A stretch of DNA of 64,000 nt from Diplosphaera chodatii (taxonomy: Eukaryota; Chlorophyta; Trebouxiophyceae; Prasiolales; Stichococcaceae). Position 1 is the first letter of the stretch. Each line of letters begins with the position of its first letter. A program made the translations under genes and the position numbers. Positions 1 to 9,091 of the stretch are shown here, piece after piece. The DNA is taken from contig JAALGY010000059.1 in NCBI GenBank assembly GCA_032358165.1, positions 1,178,001 to 1,242,000 of the forward strand, read 5' to 3'. The notes under the pieces were generated by a model, which was given only the letters and a program-made list of their open reading frames with translations, was not told the DNA's origin and ran no database searches.

Positions 1-91
1 GCCTTCCAGAGGGCACTCTCCTATGCTCTGCCGCATCAACTCTTCGTTGCTCACGGTTTCATAAAGTTCAACCACATGCTCCTCTGTGCAG

Positions 92-325
92 GTGCCAGAC
101 TCAGCGTGCCCAGCCAACCATGCAGCAGCCACGGCTCCCGACAATGCCTGCGTCATGGCCGGCGGCAAGTGCCACCTGCAGCACGACGGCTACTACGGCC
201 TGAGCTTTGCGGCAATCGGCATCGGGGCGGCGCTGGGGCTGTGGTACAGGGTGGCCCTGCCGCGGCTGCAGGCGCTGCCGGCAGACGCATGGCGAGCCAA
301 AAGTGCAGCGCGGAAGTCCAACTGA
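92..325 (+). CDS. Acetyl-CoA transporter (SLC33A1/AT-1 type), last exon only
   Basis: This is the 3' terminal exon of a gene that begins left of the window. A TGTGCAG acceptor ends at 91 and the frame runs 77 codons to a TGA at 323-325. The peptide has the C-terminal pattern of the SLC33A1 family: a Cys-x5-Cys luminal pair (CVMAGGKC), then DGYY, a last hydrophobic helix (about AAIGIGAALGLWY), and a short basic cytosolic tail ending in KSN. From memory, human SLC33A1 has DGYY before its last helix and a tail ending in KRNN. Known members carry acetyl-CoA into the ER lumen for protein acetylation. The assignment rests on this one exon. A decayed second copy of the same exon lies at 8503-8699. 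Confidence 0.72.
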   Translation: MPDSACPANHAAATAPDNACVMAGGKCHLQHDGYYGLSFAAIGIGAALGLWYRVALPRLQALPADAWRAKSAARKSN

Positions 326-1440
326 CAGCCGGGGATCGGCAGTGGTGGTGGCTCCGCTGCCGCCCTCGAGTTGGCATGCCGGGCAGCCCTGCTGCTCCTG
401 CCACAAAACTCGAATGCTTCAGCGTAAGTGGCTGAAGGGCAGTGGCAAACTGTATCGACACGTATGCCGAGTGACGTCGGCGCACTTATCACAGCCGTGG
501 GGCGGGCCCGCCCACGGTTGGCGCACTGCATTGACTTGCAACTTGGGGATCATGCTTTCCATCAGTAGTTGCACATCAGATTGGCGCTCAACCATGCAAG
601 CTAATCTCAGCTCATAGCTTTGAAGCAGCAGCGACAGTATTGGAGGCATTTGATGCTATACAGTCAACTGTTCTGCACCTGATGCGTTCCTTCCTGAGCA
701 GCATAACTGCTGATCACTCTTCCAGTTCTCATGGCGCAACAGCGCGTGGCACATGCGACACTGTGCAGAACAATCCCGTCACACCGTTGTAGCCCAGGAA
801 CGGTTGATAGCTGTGGCCAGGCTGTTTGCATTCCTCGCTATTTTGGCGCATCTACGGCTGCACCTTGCCTTGGGGGCGTCCGACGTTCAGGCTCCCCGCT
901 TCCAGCAGCCTGATAGGATCAGCCAGCACACAGGTTGAAGCACGCGACATGCACCACACTGCCAAATGTCGTAGTGCTGATCATCTCTCTGCAATCTTCA
1001 GCACGCTTGACTTTCATTGCGCGCAGGGCATTGATGTTGAGCCAACACAACATGGTGTCTGCATGCCGCCGCAAACGACAGTGGATGCTCTGAAGCGCTG
1101 CTGTCCCGCGTTCTTCCGTGCTAACTGTAGACTAGAGCATACAGCATGCTGATTGGACAGTGCCCACCACCGCTGGCACGCAGCAGCAATGTGTACACGC
1201 TGCAGAGATCACAGTGCCGCCCCATGCGCCGCCACGAGCTGTCGGCCCACCCACAGCAGATCTGCAGCCGGCCACACCATGGCACCTCCTACCGTGCACG
1301 TTGAATGCGGCGGTAACTCCTGCAGGTGATTCGACGCTCTGTTTTGTGTCGTCCCATGCGCCGACCGGGTGTGGGTGGCATGCCATGGGTTTCACGATGT
1401 GTCATCACCTGCTCGCAGGGAGGCTGCACTGCTTCCGTCA
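326..1440. other. Spacer with no recognised gene
   Basis: This is the 3' flank of the transporter gene. Open frames here overlap on both strands and show no exon-like GC-rich block with matching splice sites. The only structured item I see is a copy of the dispersed ~55-bp element at 856-910. Confidence 0.5.
856..910 (+). repeat. Dispersed ~55-bp element, copy R1
   Basis: First of six copies in the window. It opens with GGCTGCACC, carries the core GGCGTCCGACGTTCAGGCTC and ends CTTCCAGCAGCC, so its ends form a short inverted match (GGCTGC/GCAGCC). It lies about 0.5 kb upstream of zinc-module copy A and points the same way. Confidence 0.7.
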
Positions 1441-2469
1441 GAGGTGTGGCAGCACTACTTGAGCAGCCACAGCAGCAGGAGCTCCTGCCAGATGAAGGAC
1501 CCAGGAAGCGGTGCCCTCGCTGCGGCAACGAGCGCACGCTGTTCTACTTCCCAGTGCGCAAGTCCCAGCCGGACGGCTGGGTGCGCTGCTACGCCTGCCA
1601 GCACGAGCAGCGGCTGGAGGCCAAGCCGCCAACAAGGTGCGCCAACCGCATGTGGATTGATAGCTCGAGAACCTGTTTATCACTGCGTGCAGCAGACCCC
1701 AGAAATAGGCGCTGTCTTCGTGTTGGCCGGCCCCGGCCTGGACCCTGGTTATGCAGCCTTCGTAACATGCTATGCGCCGCTATATTGAATATTTCCCCGG
1801 GAAAATGCAGGTGATCATAGTATGTAGCACGGTGCTTGGTGCGTGTTGCGCAGGCGAAATCACGATGAACACACACCGACGGGAGAGTCGCAGGTCTGCA
1901 AGAAGTGCCACAGCCACCTGCCGGCGAGGTGGTTCCATCTGCACCCTTGCAACTTGAGTGGCCGCGCGACCAGGTGCCTGGCGTGCACCGCACAGCAACG
2001 ACGCGCTGCAGGCCGCAGGCAGACACAGCCGGCACAGCAGAAGGAATGCCCGCGCTGCCAGCGGACGCTGGATGCCACGTGCTTCAGCCGCGATCGGCGC
2101 TCAGCTGACGGGTTGCAAGACAAATGAAAGAGCTGCGTGCTCAGAAGTGTCAAGGGTTGAAAGCAGTCCTTGATCCGAGTCGTTGTTGCAGCAAAGCGCT
2201 GCAGCGTCTGCCTACTGGTCAAGCCCGCCGCCGACTTTGTTGCCGCCCAGCGGAGTGTCGATGGTCTCGCTCACACTTGCAAGGACTGCAGGCTCAGGCA
2301 GCAGCAGCAGCGGCGGCAACAGCAGCAGCGGCAGCGTACATCCATGCAGCATGCAGTAGCAGGCAGTGTCCACACAGGTGCTGTCCTGCTTCGCTCCTAC
2401 ATGCTCGTGTGTGCAAACATAATATATGCTGCGACGCAACTTGCTACGCTTTGGATGACTGCACCCTGA
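1441..2469 (+). pseudogene. Four-module zinc-binding protein, decayed copy A
   Basis: This copy is colinear with the intact gene at 4145-5108. Exon 1 (to 1636, donor AG|GTGCGC) carries module 1 (KRCPRCG ... CYACQHE). Exon 2 starts at 1854 after TTGCGCAG and carries module 2 (CKKC ... CLAC), module 3 (ECPRC ... SADGL) and module 4 (RCSVC ... VDGL ... CKDC). Two in-frame stops break it. A TGA at 2125-2127 replaces the third Cys of module 3 (TGC in the intact copy), and another TGA lies at 2158-2160. The frame is otherwise kept into module 4, so decay is recent or the protein is truncated after 2.5 modules. The 5' end is not fixed. A CAG-rich stretch follows module 4. Confidence 0.65.
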
Positions 2470-2784
2470 ACCGGATGCGGATGTGTGAGGCGTAGAATAC
2501 AGTCTCGTGTCCTTGTCCGCCGGTGACAGACACGCAGCACTGCACCGCAGCACGTGCAGCTTGGCGTCTGCATTCACCCTGGCGGCTCAACCCGTTTGCT
2601 GCACTGCATCCCGCCACACATGGCCCCACCCTGCAGTGCGCATGCCGTGCCGTTGCCCACGTGTGCGCTCTGCGACATGCATGATGACGTCGCCGCTGTG
2701 TATCATGGTGTCCAGGTGCGGTGCCCGCGGGGACATGACGCAGCTGGCGGATCCGCGCGGCACCCTCGCACCGCTGGCCACCAG

Positions 2785-2862
2785 CAGCCGCGCTACCTAC
2801 TGCACCAGCCAACCACATCTTTCTGACGGCTGGCGGGCATGCCTCTGCCAGCACGAAGTGTC
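2785..2862 (+). pseudogene. Possible remnant of a zinc module
   Basis: The bases around GACGGCTGG...TGCCAGCACGAA match the second half of module 1 in copies A and B (DGW..CYACQHE), with a small deletion that leaves CLCQHE. The preceding residues (RATYC, then SQP) loosely follow RTLFYF...SQP. No other module is recognisable nearby, so this would be a fifth, nearly erased copy. The match is short. Confidence 0.4.
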
Positions 2863-3642
2863 CAGCATGGTTAGGTGCACAAATGCGCCTGCATCCCACC
2901 AGAGGCCCTGCAGCACTGGCTTTCACGATGTATTGCCGCGGTAGGGAACCTGACATGCCATCAGTCACTGCGTCTCTTAACAGTGTCCACTGTTGCATCC
3001 AGGCATTCGCCGCCTGTCAGGGAGCTGTGTGCATGTCAACTGCTGCCGGGGGCCGCACGGCTGATGCACTGTCGCGGTGTCGCTGCAGGGGGGGCATGCA
3101 GATGAGAAGTGGCACTTCTCCCACGACGACAACAGGAGGCGGATGCATCAGGGGCCACTGGTTGCGGCGGCGGCGGCAGCGGTGGCTCATCAGAGGAACG
3201 GTCGCAGCCGGCACGGGAGCAGGTAGGCTTGGGCGACGACGCAGCAGGCCTGGCGGAGCATGCACTGCACATGACTACCTGATCCGCAGCGCAATGCAGT
3301 CATTTGCGCTTCTGAGGAGTTGCTTGATGCGGTAAGATCAAAAGGGCTTGTTCAAGATGTGACACGTCCATGCTGCAACCTCACTTGGCTGCCGTGATGT
3401 GCGTAAAGTCAGTTGTGTACAGATGATGCATGAGGTGCTGCTCCAGCCAACATCTGCAGCATGTCGCATGCTGTGCAGCATCGCCGCTGCATCACTGGAC
3501 CTGCCGCCAGGGATGCAGGCCTCTGCGCACGTCAGAGCTAGGTCGACGGCCCAGCACTTCACACTGCACATGCTGGACTCACATACCGAGCGAGCAGCAG
3601 CATCGCAGTGACTGACATTGTCTCAATAGGCATTCTGGCATG

Positions 3643-3670
3643 GGCTGCATTTGGGCTCCTTCCAGCAGCC
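3643..3670 (+). repeat. Dispersed element, truncated copy R2
   Basis: This copy keeps the start (GGCTGCA) and the end (TTTGGGCTCC, then TTCCAGCAGCC) of the element but lacks the central CGAGGCGTCCGACG block. It sits about 475 bp upstream of the ATG of the intact zinc gene, in the same orientation. Confidence 0.55.
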
Positions 3671-4144
3671 TGGCTGGGGCGTTGAGCATCCAGCAGGCAG
3701 GGTGCAGTGGCTATCCAGTGCACGTCGAAACCACGCACAATCTGCGCTGCACATCTGTCTGTCTGTCTCAAACATCCACCGCAAGGAACGTGTGACTGCT
3801 TGCAAAGGCCACTGGCGCTGAGGCGATCCGGCTTGCCTGCGGCCCTGCCCGCTGCGGCTGCTGATAGTCATGGTGTTCCCGTGGCGAAACGCTGGCGTCG
3901 TGCTGCCCAGCTTGTTCGCAGCATCAGCAGCATGCGGCGGCCGTGGGCGCCCGCTGCAGGAGCCGCAGTGCTGCGCTGCGCGCCGCCGCCAGCGAAGCTG
4001 CAGCATGCCGCATGCTGCACGTTTGCGTCGATTACACCGCACGCGGCACTTCCCAATACAGGTGAACTCTGCTGTGCGACATTCCTGCTCCTTTTTATGA
4101 GCTCGGCACCCTCTGTGTCGGCGTAGAGGCCACCAGACGTGTGC

Positions 4145-5108
4145 ATGGGTTCGCAGGCGTCGCATTCGCTGGTCAGATGCGTGGCAGCACCGGCTGAGCA
4201 GGTGGAACAGCACGAGCTGCCACCAGGGGAACAACCCACGAAACGGTGCCAGCGCTGCGGCGACAGGCGCACGCTGTTCTACTTCGCAGCGCGCACTTCC
4301 CAGCCGGACGGCCGCTGGCTGCACTGCTACGCCTGCCAGCACGAGCTGCGGCTGGCCGCCAAGCCGCCCAGACAGTGCGCACACCAGCGCTGGTCACGCT
4401 GTCTGTCGAAACATCCTTGCTGATGGCTCTGGTGTTCAGTCGGTGTTCTGCTAGCGTGGCACCCCGTCTGCCGCTCTTCAGCTGCAGCACGGAGCATGCC
4501 AAGTGCTGTCTGGCTTCCTGATCTGCCCTGATGTGCAAGCTGATGCGACTTGACGCCAATGCATCATGTTGCGCAGGCTGCGCAATGATGAGCACCCACC
4601 CACTCGGGAGGGAAGGGCCTGCAGCAGGTGCCGCGAGCCTCTGCCGGCGAGGTGGTTTGGGCTGGTGCCGAGGAACTCGAGTGGCCGCTCGGGCAGGTGC
4701 CTGGCGTGCAACGCACGGGCGAACCGTGCTTTCAGCAGCTGCAGGGAGCAGCGGCCGCCGCGGGAGAAGCAGTGCTACAAGTGCCGGCAGACCCTGGAGG
4801 CGGCGTGCTTCGGCCGCCACCCGCATTCCGCTGACGGACTGAAGAGCAACTGCAAGCAATGCGTGAGCGACTACAACAAGAGCCGCCAGCAGCCGCTCGT
4901 GCAGGTGGCGGTGCCGGAGAAGTGCTGCTGCCGCTGCAAAATCACCAAGCGGGCGGCCGAGTTCCACCCCATGCGCAGAAATGTGGATGGCCTCGCCAAC
5001 GAGTGCAAGGACTGCAACAGAGAGGCAAAGCGGGCCCAGTATCGCAGCGGCAAAGCGGCAGCAAGGGCAGCAGCGGCAGTGCAGTCCGAACAGCAGAGCA
5101 GCAGTTGA
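4145..5108 (+). CDS. Four-module Cys-rich zinc-binding protein, intact copy B
   Basis: Model: exon 1 4145-4374 (ATG; donor GTGCGC), exon 2 4577-5108 (acceptor TTGCGCAG; stop TGA), phases closing to 253 aa. It has four CxxC...CxxC modules spaced about 50 residues apart: C35/C38/C61/C64, C92/C95/C118/C121, C143/C146/C169/C172 and C194/C197/C220/C223. Modules 3 and 4 have the pattern CxxC-x(n)-F-x(n)-DGL-x3-CKxC. That pattern is known from bacterial and phage proteins, often ahead of HNH or endonuclease VII domains; here no nuclease domain follows. The tail is Ala/Arg/Lys/Ser-rich. Each module probably binds one zinc and the basic spacers suggest nucleic-acid binding (inference). It is the only copy in the cluster without a stop or frameshift. 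The cellular role is unknown. Confidence 0.7.
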
Positions 5109-5189
5109 CAATGGGGCATCGGCGGTAGCAGCACCGCTCAAAGGCACAGTGCAGCAGCAGTCAGCAGCACCACAGATGCAACGTTGTGC

Positions 5190-5577
5190 CCTCATTCTGC
5201 CATGCCTGGCATGCAACGCACAGGAGTACCGCCGCAGGCGGCGCCTCAGAAGGCAGCCTCCTCAGCAGAAGCAGTGTCGGCAGTGCCAGCGGGTGCTGGA
5301 CACAGCGTGCTACCACCGCTACGCTTCCAATGTCGACGGGCTCAGCAGCAAGTGCAGAGAATGCACAAGTGATGAGCGGAAGGCTTGCAAGGGGCCACGC
5401 ACCCAAGTGGATGTGCAGGACAAGCTGTGTCTGCTATGCACCTCGGTCAAGCCTGCTGCCAAGGTTTACAGAGGGTAGCTGACCGTTGACGGTCTCAGCG
5501 CCTTGCGCAAGGTCTGCGCGCTGCTCGACAATCAAAGGCGGCGGCGGCAGCAGCAGCAGCAGCAGCAGCAGCATTAG
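5190..5577 (+). pseudogene. Zinc-module protein, partial decayed copy C
   Basis: It begins about 80 bp after the stop of copy B, in the middle of module 2 (CLACNAQ). It continues through module 3 (QCRQC ... NVDGL ... CREC) and into module 4 (LCLLC ... KPAAKV). A TAG at 5476-5478 interrupts module 4. The reading after it (LTVDGL, then LRKVC) shows that the third Cys is also lost. The copy ends in a CAG run. No module 1 or exon 1 is present, so it looks like a partial tandem copy of the 3' part of the gene. Confidence 0.62.
5547..5576 (+). repeat. CAG trinucleotide run
   Basis: A nearly perfect (CAG)n tract at the end of decayed copy C. Copies A and D also end in CAG-rich tracts (near 2300-2335 and 7967-7989). 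Confidence 0.8.
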
Positions 5578-7233
5578 CAGCAGCATTAACAAAGCAGCAG
5601 GCAGCAGCGGCGCGAGTGCAGCGGTGCGCCCCCTCACCCTGCCCATTGTGCTCTGGTGTTGACCAGCAGTGCCTCGTGTGACACCTGGTGTGCACAGTCG
5701 AATTGCATTGCGTGGATTGCATTCGTAATCTGCTGAGCAGCCGGACAAGCGACGATGCTCCTGTGTCTCAAAGGTGACTAATGCACATCGCCAGCCCGCC
5801 TCGTGAGCCACCAGTGTCTGGGGAACGGCCGAGCCGCCCCCCAGTAGAAGTCGAGGTGCGACCGTAGCATTGCATCCCATGCTGTCTGGCAGCGCGCCCC
5901 TGCTGCACATGCCCTCAAATCTGCCACCAGAGTGCACAGCGCTCCGACTCTGTCAATCGCGGACTTTTGTACCCGGCACAGCAGGTGCTTTCCCTGCGCC
6001 AGCCGACAGCCCTGTGCATCGTGCCGCCGCGCCCGCCGCCTTTGGCGGCTGCCGGCACCGGGCGTGGCGGCGTCAGGCAGCCACGGCGCGGCTGCCGGCT
6101 TGCAGGCGGCTGCGCGCCGCGGCCGGCCCAAGCCACCGGCCTGACCAGCGGCAGGGACCACGGCGTAGATTCAGGGTCCGCGGCGCCCGGCAGCCTGTTC
6201 CAATGACGCCATGGACCCCAAACTGGTGAGAGCTGGGCGGCACGCAGACTGCAGCGCACTGCTGTCGTCTTCTGAGGGAATGGTCTCATGGTGGTTCTAT
6301 TTTGCGTGTGCACACAGCCGCCAGCGCCTGCTGGTTCGCTCCAGCTCTTGCTGTGCTGTCAGGCATCGTCGATGTGCCAGTGGGGCATGGTGCTGCGGCT
6401 GCTTTGCAGCTTACGCGCGACTGTTGACAACCCTGCAGGTCGAGCACGCCTGATGACGCCTGAGCACACAGCTGCAGCCGCGGGGGCATCACCATCGAGG
6501 TAGCAGCATGCGAAGTGCCTTTTGCAGCCGGTGACACTGTTTTGTCTGTCCACAGCTGGGTGGGTGTCATCTGTCAAGGGCAGCAAGGGTGGCATGCCTA
6601 GTTTTCCCCGGCTCCGGCGCCCGTCTGTGTATCATGTCAGGCTTGCGGTAGGCAGCACTGCAGTGCGTCGTGCCGGTGGCGCAGGCCTCGAAGCTGATGC
6701 GTTCCTGCAGTGGCACTGCAGGGTGGCAAGCGGTTGGGCGGCGCGGCTGTCGCAAGCAAAAAGGCGGGCGCAGGTATCAGGTGCCAGCAGGGGTGGCAGC
6801 GGCGGCTGACCAAAGGTGGATTGCGGTGGGCACGGAGGCAGCAGCCTAGGCCGGTACACTGCGGACCATGCATTTGCATGGAGCAAAGTACCGTACCTGC
6901 TCTTAGTTTGAGGTGCAGTGCAGCAGGTCACGGTGCTGACGTGACACAGTATAGATGGCTCATTCACCATAACACAATCTGCTGCGCCTCCAGCTTGGTG
7001 CCGTCGACCACAATGATAAGCAGATCATGTGCAGATGACGCAGTGCGACCCCGCATCAGAGCGTGCCACACACTGTGTGCATCCTCAATGCACTGGCCCT
7101 GCGGCGGTCTAAAAGCGCAGGCCCTGAAGCACATCGCTGAATCCGACTTCCAGCAGCAGAACACTGCACATTGTGCGCATCACTGACGGAGCGTCGCTAT
7201 GGCACAGCGGGCTTCAGCAGATCCGTTAAACTG
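5578..7233. other. Spacer with no recognised gene
   Basis: No homology is recognised. 5990-6215 is unusually GC-rich and open in several frames on both strands, like an exon or CpG-rich promoter, but no partner exons or splice frame could be fitted. The rest looks like intergenic DNA. Confidence 0.4.
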
Positions 7234-7287
7234 GGCTGCACCCGGCTTCGAGGCGTCCGACGTTTGGGCTCCCTGCTTCCAGCAGCC
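7234..7287 (+). repeat. Dispersed ~55-bp element, copy R3
   Basis: The best-preserved copy: GGCTGCACC, then CTTCGAGGCGTCCGACGTTT, GGGCTCCCTGC and TTCCAGCAGCC. It lies about 0.2 kb upstream of zinc-module copy D, same orientation. Similarity continues a little past the end (GGTGGATCAGCC, compare ATAGGATCAGCC after R1). Confidence 0.75.
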
Positions 7288-7502
7288 TTGGTGGATCAGC
7301 CTGCAGGCCGACAAGGCAGTGCGCCAATTCACATTGTACACAGCAATTGATATTATTGACGAAAGCTCGGTTGACGGTCTGCAAGCGGGCAGTGCACGCA
7401 ACATTTGCCAGCCATAGTTTGTCCTGCTATGCTTTATCGCATGCATGCGCTTGTTAATCGCAAGCATCATGCCACCAACACGTCAGTGCTGCTTGCATAT
7501 CG

Positions 7503-7994
7503 CGCAGGCTGGGCGATGACGAGCATCCGCCAGCGCTAGACCCACAAGGCTGCAGCAAGTGTCATGGACCCCTGCCGGCGGGATGGTGCAAGCCGATTCC
7601 TCACAAAAGGAGCGGCCATGACAACGCCTGCCTGGCATGCCGTGCAGGGTACCATCGCGATAAACAGCGCGTTGAGCTGCAGATCCCTTAGCAGAAGCAT
7701 TGTCGGCGAAGTCAGCGGGTGCTGGATGCATGCTGCTTTCACCGCGACAATGCTAACGTCGATGGCCTCAATGGCATCTGCAGAGAGTGCCAAAGCGACT
7801 ACTCCAGGAATTTCAAGCAGCCTCTCACCGAGGTGGATGTGCCGGCAAAGCTGTGCTGCCAGTGCAACGTGGCTAAGCCTTGCGTTTGCATTCTACAAAG
7901 AGCGGCGGGAATGTGGATGGTCTCGGGTGCCGGTGCACGGACTGCGAGCGTCGCCGCAAGTGATGACAGCAGCAGCAGCAGCAGCAGCATGTGA
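7503..7994 (+). pseudogene. Zinc-module protein, decayed copy D
   Basis: It aligns to exon 2 of the intact gene from its first bases (a CGCGCAG acceptor precedes GCTGGGCGATGACGAGCA). Module 2 is present (CSKC ... CLAC). A TAG at 7689-7691 replaces the CAG found at the same place in copy C, just before module 3. Module 3 has lost one Cys (CRRS for CxxC) but keeps NVDGL and CREC. Module 4 starts in frame (CCQC) and then shifts frame, because NVDGL and CTDC are readable in another frame. Exon 1 was not found upstream. The copy ends in a CAG run. Confidence 0.65.
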
Positions 7995-8482
7995 GAGGAC
8001 AGCAGCCGTCAGCAGCAAGCATCAGCTGCACAGGCGGTGGGTCCAGTCGGACATGGTACAGCCGTCAGCATCTCAGCCGTGCAGCGGTGGGCAAGCACGT
8101 GCATGTGCCCGGCGCTTGGCTCTTACTTCAGGGTGTGGGACCCCGACACGGTGGGCTGTGTAGCATGGCTGTGTCAGTGCTGCTGCTTGATCAGACCCTG
8201 CATAATGATTCTCCACATCAAGCATGTACTGTGGCAGATGGCAACCTGCACATTTATCCAGATGATGCGGCTGATGCATAGCTTCAATCGGGGATTTTGA
8301 TGATGCTGCTGCTGCAGTTACTGTCGTCTGTCTGGAGGTGACGCGGCTGCTGGCAGCCACCTTGCAACGACGCGCTGTTGATCTGCAAGTTTCATCTCGC
8401 CGCGAACCCCCGTTAGGTGCCTCCCCAGGGTCGCTTGCCAGCTTCGCATGGTTGTGCGCACTTTGCCACGGGTTGATGACGA

Positions 8483-8494
8483 CCCTAAACCCTG
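8483..8494 (+). repeat. Telomere-like box CCCTAAACCCTG
   Basis: A single interstitial plant-type telomere motif (CCCTAAA) in the DNA just before the copied transporter exon. The 11-mer CCTAAACCCTG occurs four times in this window. Confidence 0.5.
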
Positions 8495-8502
8495 CTGCGC
8501 AG

Positions 8503-8699
8503 GTGCCAGGCTTCGCGTGCCCATCACTTCACCCCGACGCAGCTCAACTCAGCAATAGGTGCGTCACGGACGGCGGAGAGTGCCACCCGCAGCAGGATGG
8601 CCCCTACAGCCTAGCTGCTTTTGGCCCGGCCCGGCCCAGCCCGGCGCTGGGGTCGTGGTACAGGGTGGCCCTGCCACGGCAGGGGGCGCATGCCGTGCA
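8503..8699 (+). pseudogene. Decayed copy of the transporter's last exon
   Basis: It matches 92-325 from the first base after the acceptor (GCAG|GTGCCAG...). Read in frame it gives VPG.ACP, then C-x5-C (CVTDGGEC), QQDGPY for QHDGYY, LGSWYRVALPR for LGLWYRVALPR, then divergence. The transmembrane stretch has lost most of its hydrophobic residues (prolines and charges), so no helix would form. The frame is still open but the C-terminal tail is unrelated. It is best read as a segmental duplicate under no constraint. Confidence 0.68.
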
Positions 8700-9091
8700 G
8701 AAAGCAGTGCGACGGCGTCACTGCAGCAGAGCTGAGTGCGGCGGCTTGTGGCTTAGGGTGTGAACTATGCACGGAAATGACGGCAGCGGCAGGCAGCCCT
8801 CTTGCCGGGGCTCTGAGCCACGACGTGCCCTGGCGCCAGCGTCCGGTTTGTGATCCAACGCAGCCTTCGTGGGCACCTTGACACTCAACTTGTAGGCAGC
8901 AACATCACTTGGTGCTCTCGTATCGGCAAAGTGTATTCTGTCTAGTCTGGCACTTCAGGGCGACCTGAATTGAATTACTCGACATACATGTGCGACACAA
9001 GATTGCCATGCCACTGCTGCGGCCTCACGCTGCCATCAAAGTTTGGAAGAACATCCCCATGCTGCGGATCAGATCTAAGGGTTCGGCTGCT
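8700..9091. other. Spacer before TFB2, no gene seen
   Basis: This is the 3' flank of TFB2, which is on the minus strand. I see no exon-like block and no algal-type poly(A) signal in the expected orientation. Confidence 0.4.

Larger units (their letters stand above)
2470..4144. other. Spacer between zinc-module copies A and B
   Basis: No intact gene is seen. It contains a possible module-1 remnant (2785-2862) and a short copy of the dispersed element (3643-3670). Open frames on both strands are GC-driven and lack paired splice sites. Confidence 0.45.

Noticed and set aside
856..910. tRNA-derived SINE for the dispersed element
   Set aside because: GTTCGAGGC in some copies resembles a tRNA B box, but there is no A box, no cloverleaf and no A- or T-rich tail.
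2125..2127. Selenocysteine codon
   Set aside because: A second in-frame TGA at an Arg position and the zinc-ligand role of the residue make nonsense decay more likely; kept only as a low-interest check.
5547..5576. CRISPR-like or direct-repeat array
   Set aside because: The repeats here are trinucleotide runs; no spaced direct-repeat array exists anywhere in the window.
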